Positions 1 to 5,345 are shown, numbered from the stretch's first letter. The stretch: 5,555 nt of DNA from Atribacterota bacterium (GCA_030666935.1 DAOUWX010000132.1:1-5555), one strand, 5' to 3'. Program-made: numbers and translations. Notes: a model not told the origin generated them from the sequence alone.

Positions 1-2009
1 CTGTCCGGGGCAAGCTCAATTACTTTTTGTAATTCTTCTAAGGCTTCAATCTGTTTGTTTTGTTGTAAATAAGCAACCGCTAGTCCGTAATGTGCAGAAA
101 TAAAATCTGGTGAAATCTTTAAAGCATTTCCAAAGGCAAGTTCGGCAAGTTTATACCTTTTTGCCTGTAAATAAAGTTTTCCTAAATCAATATATAAAGG
201 AACCATTAATTTTTCGTTTCTTTGATAGGAAATAGCCAACTTTAACATAGTTATTGATTCGTCCCCTAGGCCTTTTTTCAAATAAAGATAAGCTAATTTC
301 TGAGGTAAATCAGGATGGTCTATATATTTTCCTGCTTTTTCAAAATTCTCTATAGCCAAACTGTAAATACCTTTTTCGGAAAGAATCTGCCCTATATTAT
401 AATAAATCATTCCAAAATAAGGATTCCACTTTAAAGCTTCTTGAAAATTTTTAATAGCTCCATCATAATCCGCCCTTTTTACATCTTTAACACCATAATA
501 CTGATATATCTGAGAAACGACTGGACGAATTACAATTACACAAAGGAATAATGATAATAGAATAGTCATCAAATAAAAAATGGATTTAAATCGAGAGATA
601 TTACTTTTTTTCCCTTTTTTTGTTTTTTTATTTGTATCTTTCTCTGCAATATTAATTTCCTCTGCATCAGCTTCCCTTTTAATCATTGCAAAGGTAAGTG
701 CTATAACAAGCCAGAACAAGACAATGGTTGCCGGCAGATGCAATGGAAAACCAAAGATTGCATCCACTAAAACTGCTACTACAGCCCCCATTAGGCCAAT
801 TACTATTCCCTGCTTTTGTTCATTTTTTTCTCTCTTTAAATATCTTATTCCATAATTAAAATAGGTAATCATCAACCAGATAAATATTGCCAGACCAACT
901 ATCCCTATCTCTGCCCAAAACTGCAGGTATTCATTGTGAGCTTTATCAGCAATTCCGTAAGGGTAAAGAGAGCGGTTTTGACCCTGGTCAAAAAAGCGAG
1001 CTTGATAGTTTAAAGAATTATATTTGAAAGTCCCCAACCCTGAACCGAGTAAAGGATGGTCTTTAATCATAAGAGCGGTAAATTTCCAGATAGCTATTCT
1101 CCTTGTAAGAGAATGCCTCTGGGTAAGTTGAGTAATTGTAATTCTGCCTTTAATTTTAGAAATAATAGTACCTGGTTTATTTAGAGAATTGGGAATAACA
1201 AATAAAAAGGTTAGAATTATTACGAGCACTAAAGCAATAATAAAGATTTTTTTATTCTTTTTGATAAAACTTTTCCCTCTTGATAATAGGAAAAGGCGAA
1301 ACATAAAGATTAAGGCAATTGCAAAACCCAGGTAAGACCCGCGAGTGAAGGTTACTGTAAGCGTGGTTCCCATAGACAGGATGCCAATCAAGAGCAGTAC
1401 TTTTTTAATTCTATTATTACTTATAAAAAATAAGGGAACGGCAATAGAAAGAGGAACAATTAAATATTCGGCAAAATAATTGACATTGCCAAAAAGACCA
1501 AAAACTTGCTGCCTTCCAACATTTTTTGCCCAAAAGGGAAAGTCAATGCCTTGGTACTGTAATATACCATATATGCCTAATAATGCACCGATTATAAGGA
1601 TTGCATTAAGGATATTATCGATTCGCCTTCTATGATAAATATTATTTATTACAACAAAATATAGTATAGGACCGGTTAAAAAGAGGGGTAATTCTAAAAG
1701 GCTCACCATCGGGCTATCTGACCAGAATAATGAAAAGATACAAATTACCATAAAACTTAGGATAGGAAGATTAAGTGGGGAAGGAGCAAATTTAATACGT
1801 TCTTTGTCTAATGCTCTGAATACCCAGAAAACGAACCCAATTATAATTAGAATTTCAAAAACCAGCTCTTTTGCCGGGTTAAAATTTCTTATCAGATAAG
1901 GGTAGAAAACAAGAGGAGTTAAAATTACCAAAGTAATGACAATAATTTCAATGGCTTTAGTGTAAAAAGAGTTTTGATAACCATTTGAGTTTATTTTTTT
2001 TTGTTCCAT
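1..2009 (-). CDS. O-antigen ligase / Wzy-family membrane protein with C-terminal TPR repeats (partial, C-terminus beyond window)
   Basis: My reading of the minus strand from ATG at 2009 is open for 669 codons to the window edge, so the C-terminus is missing. Start support is GGAG at 2020-2023, 10 nt upstream. Residues 1-445 are a multi-pass membrane domain with Wzy_C/WaaL-like signatures: GLFGNVNYFAEYL at about 171-183, FTRGSYLGF at 221-229, GSGLGTF at 322-328, and AHNEYLQFWAEIG at 357-369. Arg223 and His358 are the likely counterparts of the essential Arg and His of O-antigen ligases. A Lys-rich linker (about 459-470) precedes another membrane segment (about 478-497). Roughly four TPR units follow from residue 505 to the edge. 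Family members move polymerised, lipid-linked glycans to lipid A, to proteins (PglL-like) or to another acceptor at the periplasmic face. TPR fusions are common among the less-studied members. The acceptor cannot be told from sequence. Family assignment is firm; the exact reaction is inferred. Confidence 0.9.
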   Translation of the reverse strand, partial: MEQKKINSNGYQNSFYTKAIEIIVITLVILTPLVFYPYLIRNFNPAKELVFEILIIIGFVFWVFRALDKERIKFAPSPLNLPILSFMVICIFSLFWSDSPMVSLLELPLFLTGPILYFVVINNIYHRRRIDNILNAILIIGALLGIYGILQYQGIDFPFWAKNVGRQQVFGLFGNVNYFAEYLIVPLSIAVPLFFISNNRIKKVLLLIGILSMGTTLTVTFTRGSYLGFAIALIFMFRLFLLSRGKSFIKKNKKIFIIALVLVIILTFLFVIPNSLNKPGTIISKIKGRITITQLTQRHSLTRRIAIWKFTALMIKDHPLLGSGLGTFKYNSLNYQARFFDQGQNRSLYPYGIADKAHNEYLQFWAEIGIVGLAIFIWLMITYFNYGIRYLKREKNEQKQGIVIGLMGAVVAVLVDAIFGFPLHLPATIVLFWLVIALTFAMIKREADAEEINIAEKDTNKKTKKGKKSNISRFKSIFYLMTILLSLFLCVIVIRPVVSQIYQYYGVKDVKRADYDGAIKNFQEALKWNPYFGMIYYNIGQILSEKGIYSLAIENFEKAGKYIDHPDLPQKLAYLYLKKGLGDESITMLKLAISYQRNEKLMVPLYIDLGKLYLQAKRYKLAELAFGNALKISPDFISAHYGLAVAYLQQNKQIEALEELQKVIELAPD
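1994..2002 (-). repeat. A9 homopolymer at codons 3-6 of the ligase-like gene
   Basis: Nine consecutive T on the plus strand (A on the coding strand) lie just inside the start of the ligase-like gene. Losing one A would create an immediate TAA. Gaining one also leads to an early stop, about ten codons further on. This is a possible slippage site, but the tract is short and the genome is AT-rich, so it may be chance. Confidence 0.4.
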
Positions 2010-2026
2010 TGGTATCAAACTCCATT

Positions 2027-2050
2027 TGTTAGTTAGCCAGTTTGCCAGTT
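2027..2050 (-). repeat. Octamer repeat tract A (AACYGGNA-type), upstream of the ligase-like gene
   Basis: Three consecutive 8-bp units occupy the space just 5' of the Shine-Dalgarno sequence. On the plus strand they read TGTTAGTT, AGCCAGTT and TGCCAGTT. The same kind of unit recurs at 3149-3180 and, less regularly, at 5196-5224. The 12-mer TTTGTTAGTTAG is shared exactly between 2025-2036 and 5196-5207. The function is unknown. Confidence 0.6.
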
Positions 2051-2082
2051 AATCGAATCCATATGCATGAGTAAAAATGTTC

Positions 2083-2109
2083 TGGATTCCTGCTTTCGCA
2101 GGAATGACA
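2083..2109 (+). repeat. Palindromic intergenic repeat, copy 1
   Basis: The 20-bp palindrome ATTCCTGCTTTCGCAGGAAT occupies 2086-2105: 8-bp arms around TTTC. It is flanked by TGG on the left and GACA on the right. The 25-bp core 2085-2109 matches 3223-3247 exactly and 2590-2614 in reverse complement. The layout resembles the dRS3-type ATTCC...GGAAT repeats known from Neisseria and many other genomes. It lies between the GIY-YIG gene and the ligase-like gene. The hairpin has no following T-run, so it is not a canonical terminator. Confidence 0.85.
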
Positions 2110-2152
2110 AAATCTTCTATAGAATTTTGTATCCTTTTTTACAAAAGCGATA

Positions 2153-2186
2153 AGTTGAGTATAAATCTTAAGAACTTATATCAACT
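2153..2186. repeat. Imperfect inverted repeat 3' of the GIY-YIG gene
   Basis: AGTTGA (2153-2158) pairs with TCAACT (2181-2186). TATAA (2160-2164) pairs with TTATA (2176-2180). The centre, TCTTAAGA (2166-2173), is itself palindromic. It starts 17 nt past the GIY-YIG stop codon. It could stabilise or end that transcript, but no T-run follows, so a terminator call is not justified. Confidence 0.5.
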
Positions 2187-2202
2187 CAAAATACAAATCC
2201 TT

Positions 2203-2490
2203 TCATTCAGAATTATTTTTCTCAATCAATTCAATTTTCCAATTTCTTTTCCATCTTTTAAGTTGTTTTTCTCTTGCTATTGCACTATTTACATCTTTGG
2301 TTATTTCATAATAAATTAAATTGTGAATATTATATTTTTTTGTAAATCCTTCAATTAAATTATTTTTGTGTTCATAAATTCTTTTGATTAAATTTGAAGT
2401 AACGCCTATATATAGGGTTCCGTTTCTCTTGCTTGCTAATATGTAGACATAATATTGGTTCTCGTCTTTGCAGCAATGACTAGTATCCAT
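2203..2490 (-). CDS. Small GIY-YIG nuclease superfamily protein
   Basis: This 95-residue protein has the single-domain GIY-YIG layout of the YhbQ/UPF0213-like group, at the usual length of about 80-100 residues. The GIY-equivalent is YVYI (14-17) and the YIG motif is at 27-29. The expected active-site Arg is R37 in LIKRIYEHK, with H41 after it. The metal-binding Glu is E74 in AIAREKQLKRWKR. All key residues are present, so the domain looks intact and probably able to bind or nick DNA; its true substrate is unknown. ATG at 2490 has AGGA 7 nt upstream (2498-2501). Residues 4-11 (SHCCKDEN) are encoded by a decayed palindromic repeat rather than by family-conserved sequence, so the domain proper begins near Tyr13. 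The gene sits between two inverted palindromic repeats, on the same strand as its neighbours but with no evident link to their envelope functions. Confidence 0.88.
   Translation of the reverse strand: MDTSHCCKDENQYYVYILASKRNGTLYIGVTSNLIKRIYEHKNNLIEGFTKKYNIHNLIYYEITKDVNSAIAREKQLKRWKRNWKIELIEKNNSE
2457..2480 (+). repeat. Decayed copy of the palindromic repeat inside the GIY-YIG 5' end
   Basis: The segment starts GGTTC and ends GCAGCAATGAC. It parallels the intact repeat, which starts GGATTC and ends GCAGGAATGAC, with several substitutions and one missing base. It encodes the non-conserved N-terminal residues of the GIY-YIG protein. Derivation from the repeat is inferred from similarity and location. 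Confidence 0.5.
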
Positions 2491-2548
2491 TTACTTTTCC
2501 TTTTAGTGTTACTTCCATTATTATTATTTTTCTGTAATCTATCCTCTT

Positions 2549-2599
2549 TATGTTATTCCTTCTACCTGTATGTCATTCCTGTCCTTTTATGTCATTCCT
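2549..2599 (+). repeat. Three spaced half-copies TATGTYATTCCT
   Basis: The 12-mer appears at 2549-2560 (with T for C), 2569-2580 and 2588-2599, at 20- and 19-bp steps. The last one is the left end of the intact palindromic repeat copy 2. The first two stop after the ATTCCT arm, so they look like truncated or partially duplicated copies of the repeat end. Confidence 0.6.
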
Positions 2600-2614
2600 G
2601 CGAAAGCAGGAATC
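2590..2614 (-). repeat. Palindromic intergenic repeat, copy 2 (inverted)
   Basis: This is the reverse complement of the 25-bp core found at 2085-2109 and 3223-3247, with the palindrome at 2594-2613. It begins 14 nt after the stop codon of the small lipoprotein gene and lies 100 nt upstream of the GIY-YIG start. It could form a transcript-end hairpin for the lipoprotein mRNA, although no T-run follows on the minus strand. Confidence 0.85.
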
Positions 2615-2628
2615 TATATTTTTTATTG

Positions 2629-3132
2629 TTAGATTTCTACTAAAGAAATAATTTTCCAATCATCTTCTTCTTTCTGAAAATCTACATTATATTCGATGTC
2701 CTCATTATATAAAGTTGTACATAGAGTCCATAATATGCATGCCTCCAGAGAAATTTCAATACTCATTTTGCCACTGGCGTATATATCAGTTATTACCAGG
2801 TCGCTTTCAGGGATAGTAACTTTTACTTTAATTTTTAAAATAGAGAAAGCATCTACTAAATCTTCAGCATCTTCAATTTTTGAAAATATTTCCTCTGGAA
2901 GGTCATTGATATGATTATCGTAGGTTCCGCCCTCAGTGTCAGAATAATTATCAGAGATGTTCTCCATAAATAAATCCTCGTCCTTTTCTTCTATAGCTTC
3001 TTCGATATTTTCAGCAATCTGCATTATCTGGGTTTCATCGGTGGAGGTGCCGATGCATCCCGTTAAAGGGAGCAATAAGAATAAACCACTTGCAATTATT
3101 AATAAAATTTTTATTTTACTTTTTGTAAACAT
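2629..3132 (-). CDS. Small acidic lipoprotein, NTF2/SnoaL-like pattern
   Basis: This 167-residue protein starts with a lysine-containing n-region (KSKIK) and a hydrophobic stretch (about 7-22). The lipobox LTGC follows at 23-26, so Cys26 should be lipidated. Ile at +2 would favour outer-membrane sorting by the E. coli rule. The mature part is strongly acidic. It begins with a helix-like stretch (IAENIEEAIEEKDEDLFMENIS, about 39-60) and ends with a strand-like DFQKEEDDWKIISLVEI. That order is typical of NTF2-like/SnoaL-fold proteins, where helix-rich N-termini lead to a curved sheet ending in a W-x-I strand. No catalytic residues can be assigned. The start is well supported: AAGGAG ends 6 nt before ATG, at 3139-3144. 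No convincing promoter was seen upstream. Palindromic repeats flank the gene on both sides. The fold call is by pattern only, and a family-specific unknown lipoprotein is the alternative. Confidence 0.8.
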   Translation of the reverse strand: MFTKSKIKILLIIASGLFLLLPLTGCIGTSTDETQIMQIAENIEEAIEEKDEDLFMENISDNYSDTEGGTYDNHINDLPEEIFSKIEDAEDLVDAFSILKIKVKVTIPESDLVITDIYASGKMSIEISLEACILWTLCTTLYNEDIEYNVDFQKEEDDWKIISLVEI

Positions 3133-3148
3133 TTAAAACTCCTTATTT

Positions 3149-3180
3149 TATTAGCTGCCCGGTTTACCAGTTTTCCGGTT
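3149..3180 (-). repeat. Octamer repeat tract B, upstream of the small lipoprotein gene
   Basis: Four 8-bp units on the plus strand read TATTAGCT, GCCCGGTT, TACCAGTT and TTCCGGTT. They match the register of tract A at 2027-2050. The tract ends 5 bp upstream of the AAGGAG ribosome site, so it lies in the probable 5' leader. The function is unknown. Confidence 0.6.
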
Positions 3181-3220
3181 AGGATAAAGACAAGATAAAA
3201 AGTTACAGGATAGGAAAAGA

Positions 3221-3247
3221 TGGATTCCTGCTTTCGCAGGAATGACA
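3221..3247 (+). repeat. Palindromic intergenic repeat, copy 3
   Basis: These 27 bp are identical to copy 1 (2083-2109), with the palindrome at 3224-3243. The copy lies between the Omp28-like gene ending at 3341 and the small lipoprotein starting at 3132. It has no nuclease gene beside it, so the repeat also exists as a solitary unit. Confidence 0.85.
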
Positions 3248-3260
3248 GAAACAGGAGATG

Positions 3261-3334
3261 CTATTCACGAGATACGAGGTATGAATTAAGCTTCTGTCTT
3301 CTATCTCTTTCACTAAATACTATTCACTATTCAC
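3261..3334 (+). repeat. Low-complexity intergenic tract with TATTCAC units
   Basis: TATTCAC occurs at 3262-3268 and in tandem at 3321-3334. In between lies a pyrimidine-rich stretch (TTCTGTCTTCTATCTCTTTC, about 3292-3311) and the related-looking GAGATACGAGG. It holds no ORF. It looks like decayed intergenic repeat debris, next to palindromic copy 3 and just past the stop of the Omp28-like gene. Confidence 0.4.
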
Positions 3335-3340
3335 TAACGA

Positions 3341-4132
3341 CTAATTTACATACAATGCCTGCAGAATTTCTTTTGTTGGACTAAAAGGTGCCTGGACATA
3401 TACTACTACATGTATGTTATCCATATCTTTTACATTTGTTAGATATTCAGATTCTAAAGAAAAACTTAGACTTTCACCATCAGAAAAACTGTCAATCTGT
3501 TCGGAAGTTATGATGTCTCTAACTACATGATTAGCCGTGTTTAATCCTAAAGGGACTGAATTTTCGTAAATCATCGCTCCAACAACCAAATTCTCTAAAG
3601 TTTCAGAACTAATGTTATTTATTTTTCCACTTATGCTAACTATAAAATCTGTAACACTGTAAGAAGCAGAAATAGAAACTTTTGGAGGACGCGCTAATTC
3701 AGCTTTAATAGCTGCTTGATAAGTAAAAAATGAAAATTCATTATAGGAAACATTCTGGCTTAATCCATTAAAATAGGCATCGGGAGTGTTTGCAGAACTA
3801 TTATACCATTTAAACCTACTAAAAGTTTCCAGAGTGTACCAACCCGTATGTACGCCATAGGGATCATCCCAGCCATATTCTTCCAATATTACCATTTGGT
3901 CAAGACCATATTTGTTGGATAAACTTTCGATTGCAAGTTTTGCAGCAGGGCAATGACTACAAGTTGGAGCAACAAATAATTCCACCATTACTACTCTGTC
4001 AGCTGTCTCTTGTTCTCCTTCGCCTTCTGTGCCGTTTGTTCCCCCGTTTGGAGTAGTGGGAACGCAACTAATAAATAAATAAAAGACTAATCCCGATAGC
4101 GCTAATATCAATAACAGTTTTTTTAAATACAT
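3341..4132 (-). CDS. Omp28-like lipoprotein with thioredoxin-type CSHC motif (paralog 1)
   Basis: This 263-residue protein has a signal peptide ending FISC with lipid-acceptor Cys23, a flexible Gly/Glu/Thr linker (about 29-43) and a thioredoxin-like domain. The domain shows VVMVELFVAPTCSHC with CSHC at 58-61. TPDAYFNG further on would match the cis-Pro loop plus the next strand. The C-terminal half (about 150-263) is beta-rich, with NHVVRDI and VVVYVQAP motifs like those of Omp28-related proteins. CxHC with His at the third position resembles DsbA's CPHC, so oxidation or isomerisation of envelope thiols is plausible but unproven. The gene is the downstream paralog of 4278-5090, 145 nt away, probably cotranscribed or with a weak own promoter (TATAAT at 4193-4198, poor -35). 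The start is slightly uncertain: the AGGA-type site (4148-4151) is 15 nt from the ATG, longer than ideal, but an in-frame TAG at 4136-4138 rules out an earlier start. Confidence 0.88.
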   Translation of the reverse strand: MYLKKLLLILALSGLVFYLFISCVPTTPNGGTNGTEGEGEQETADRVVMVELFVAPTCSHCPAAKLAIESLSNKYGLDQMVILEEYGWDDPYGVHTGWYTLETFSRFKWYNSSANTPDAYFNGLSQNVSYNEFSFFTYQAAIKAELARPPKVSISASYSVTDFIVSISGKINNISSETLENLVVGAMIYENSVPLGLNTANHVVRDIITSEQIDSFSDGESLSFSLESEYLTNVKDMDNIHVVVYVQAPFSPTKEILQALYVN

Positions 4133-4277
4133 ATGCTATACCATTCTTCCTTTTTAAACATTTTTTATTTTCACTTTTTGGAAAATTTCAGAATTATAAA
4201 ATTTAGTTTATATAAGCATAATCAATTTTTATATTTTGATTGATAATCATCAATTCCCTTTTAATTTTTAAACTGTT

Positions 4278-5090
4278 TTATTCTATATACAACGCCTGTA
4301 ATATTTCTTTGGCCGAACTATTCGGTGCTTGAACATAAACTACTATATGTAAATTATTAAAATTATTTACATATTTTAAATCCTCTGAATCAGCGGTTAA
4401 AGAAAAAACGTAAGTCTCCTCAGAAGATAAACTGCTTACCTCAACAGGAGTAAGAATATCCCTAACTACATGGTTAACGGTATAGGTGGGTTTACCAGGG
4501 ACAATCAGAGAAACAGAGTTTTCATAAATCATTGCTCCTATAATAATATTGCTAAAAGTATTATCGCCAACATTTTGAATATTTCCGGTAATGTTAATTG
4601 ATTTAATGGTGCTATCTTTAGTAGCAGAGGCTGAAATGGCAATTTGCGCCGGTTTTGCTAATTCCTTATCGATTGCGTTCTTATAATTATTGTAACTCGA
4701 ATTATCATCATGAACAGTTTGATTTAAGCCATTAAAATACGCATCAGGGGTAACCATATCTGAAGCATACATAGGATATCTGCTAATAGTTTCAGGAATT
4801 GCCCATCCTGCGGAAAACGAAAGCGGAGTATTCCAGGCATATTCTTCTAAAACTACAATTTTATCAAGTCCATATTCTTCCAATAACTGGGCCATATCTG
4901 CTTTAGCTTGAGGGCAATGGGTACAAGCAGGAGCTACAAATAATTCTACCATTACAACCCGATTGGTAATTATGGGGTCAGGGTCCGGTTCCGGATCATC
5001 TGGGTCAGGCGTGACCCCGGTGGTGCAGCCAGCACATAAACTTAATACTAAAATTAACAAAAATAAAATGATTGAAAATTTCCTTTGCAT
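4278..5090 (-). CDS. Omp28-like lipoprotein with thioredoxin-type CTHC motif (paralog 2)
   Basis: This 270-residue protein has a hydrophobic signal and lipobox CAGC with Cys22 as lipid acceptor. Thr at +2 suggests outer-membrane retention. An Asp/Pro-rich tether (about 27-39) leads to a thioredoxin-like domain with VVMVELFVAPACTHC (CTHC at 56-59). EEYAW and TPDAYFNGLNQ follow, the latter holding the presumed cis-Pro. The beta-rich C-terminal domain carries VGAMIYENSV-like, NHVVRDILT and LHIVVYVQAP segments and ends KEILQALYIE. These blocks match paralog 1 in order and almost residue for residue, so the pair arose by tandem duplication. Expected role: an envelope thiol-disulfide or Omp28-type surface protein; partners are unknown. 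The start is firm, with AAGGAG 8 nt upstream (5099-5104). A consensus promoter at 5158-5186 makes this the first gene of its transcription unit, insulated from the gene upstream by the terminator at 5266-5307. Confidence 0.92.
   Translation of the reverse strand: MQRKFSIILFLLILVLSLCAGCTTGVTPDPDDPEPDPDPIITNRVVMVELFVAPACTHCPQAKADMAQLLEEYGLDKIVVLEEYAWNTPLSFSAGWAIPETISRYPMYASDMVTPDAYFNGLNQTVHDDNSSYNNYKNAIDKELAKPAQIAISASATKDSTIKSINITGNIQNVGDNTFSNIIIGAMIYENSVSLIVPGKPTYTVNHVVRDILTPVEVSSLSSEETYVFSLTADSEDLKYVNNFNNLHIVVYVQAPNSSAKEILQALYIE
4974..5018 (-). repeat. GC-rich nested inverted repeat in the linker codons of paralog 2
   Basis: GGGGTCA (4974-4980) and TGACCCC (5012-5018) are inverted arms. Between them TCCGG (4984-4988) and CCGGA (4991-4995) form a second small hairpin. 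The stretch encodes the Asp/Pro tether just after the lipobox and is far more GC-rich than the surroundings. The pairing may simply follow from repeated Asp-Pro codons. Confidence 0.4.
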
Positions 5091-5157
5091 TTATTCTGCT
5101 CCTTATTTTTTTATTATTAATTGGTAATTCGACTTTTTTAAATTTGATGTTTTATTA

Positions 5158-5186
5158 ATTATAAAGTGCTTGTTTAGAGATGTCAA
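5158..5186 (-). promoter_or_regulatory. Consensus sigma70-type promoter for the Omp28-like pair
   Basis: On the minus strand the -35 box TTGACA (5181-5186) and the -10 box TATAAT (5158-5163) both match consensus 6/6, with exactly 17 bp between them. Transcription should start near 5151, giving a leader of about 60 nt before the ATG at 5090. This indicates strong, probably housekeeping expression. No operator is evident, although an octamer-type repeat (5196-5224) sits just upstream of the -35 box. Confidence 0.85.
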
Positions 5187-5195
5187 TTAAATTAG

Positions 5196-5224
5196 TTTGT
5201 TAGTTAGTTTATTGGTTACCAGTT
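5196..5224 (-). repeat. Octamer repeat tract C (irregular), upstream of the -35 box
   Basis: It begins with TTTGTTAGTTAG (5196-5207), identical to 2025-2036, and ends with TACCAGTT (5217-5224), identical to a unit of tract B. The spacing in the middle is not a multiple of eight. Unlike tracts A and B it lies upstream of the promoter rather than in a leader. Confidence 0.5.
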
Positions 5225-5265
5225 TCGCAGAGATCATAAGAAAAAAACTGATATTATAGTTCTAT

Positions 5266-5307
5266 TAATAGTAAAAGGGACACTTTTTAGTGTCCCTTTT
5301 ACTATTA
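5266..5307. terminator. Symmetric hairpin terminator (18-bp perfect stem)
   Basis: Arms 5266-5283 and 5290-5307 are perfect reverse complements around a 6-nt loop TTTTTA. The core is AAAAGGGACAC/GTGTCCCTTTT, so each strand carries a G/C stem followed by a T-rich flank. It starts 38 nt past the stop codon of the gene ending at 5346. It most likely ends that gene's transcript and could work in both directions. The U-run is short (T4), so efficiency is inferred. Confidence 0.85.
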
Positions 5308-5345
5308 GTTTATTATTCAAGTAAACTCATTTTGGATAATTAGAT

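Larger units (their letters stand above)
2083..2614 (-). mobile_element. Putative GIY-YIG nuclease cassette bounded by inverted palindromic repeats
   Basis: The GIY-YIG gene (2203-2490) is bracketed by two identical 25-bp palindromic cores in inverted orientation, 2085-2109 and 2590-2614. About 90-100 bp separates the gene from each. A decayed copy overlaps the gene's 5' end and half-copies lie at 2549-2599. I see no obvious target-site duplication outside the outer ends. By analogy with REP/RAYT pairs, the nuclease might act on or spread with the palindromes, but that is inference: chance adjacency of an abundant repeat and a common small gene is the main alternative. Confidence 0.35.

Noticed and set aside
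580..855. Plus-strand ORF of 91 codons
   Set aside because: It is antisense to the ligase-like gene, whose frame is open and shows family motifs here. The product is low-complexity and there is no convincing ribosome site.
2077..2319. Plus-strand ORF with WIPAFAGMT peptide
   Set aside because: The peptide is just a translation of the palindromic repeat, and the rest overlaps the GIY-YIG gene in antisense.
2549..2614. CRISPR-like spacing of short repeats
   Set aside because: The units are 12 bp at 19-20 bp steps, which leaves no room for spacers. They match the end of the dispersed palindrome, and no cas gene is present.
2455..2643. Plus-strand ORF with CHSCESRNL peptide
   Set aside because: It is a translation of palindromic copy 2 and T-rich spacer DNA, overlapping the 5' end of the GIY-YIG gene.
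2696..2914. Plus-strand ORF of 72 codons
   Set aside because: It is antisense to the small lipoprotein gene, which has a lipobox and a strong ribosome site.
4136..4144. Minimal start-stop ORF (ATG GTA TAG) just upstream of the paralog 1 start
   Set aside because: It is only two codons long and has poor spacing to the AGGA site. It could be chance and cannot be supported as a regulatory leader.
4193..4221. Separate promoter for the downstream Omp28-like paralog (TATAAT at 4193-4198)
   Set aside because: The -10 is good, but no -35 box lies at 16-18 bp. The nearest TTGATT is 21 bp away, so read-through from the upstream paralog is the simpler view.
4236..4254. Possible Fur-type operator around TGATAATCA
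   Set aside because: Roughly 12 of 19 positions match the classical Fur box by my alignment. That is weak in AT-rich DNA, and there is no iron-related gene or good promoter beside it.
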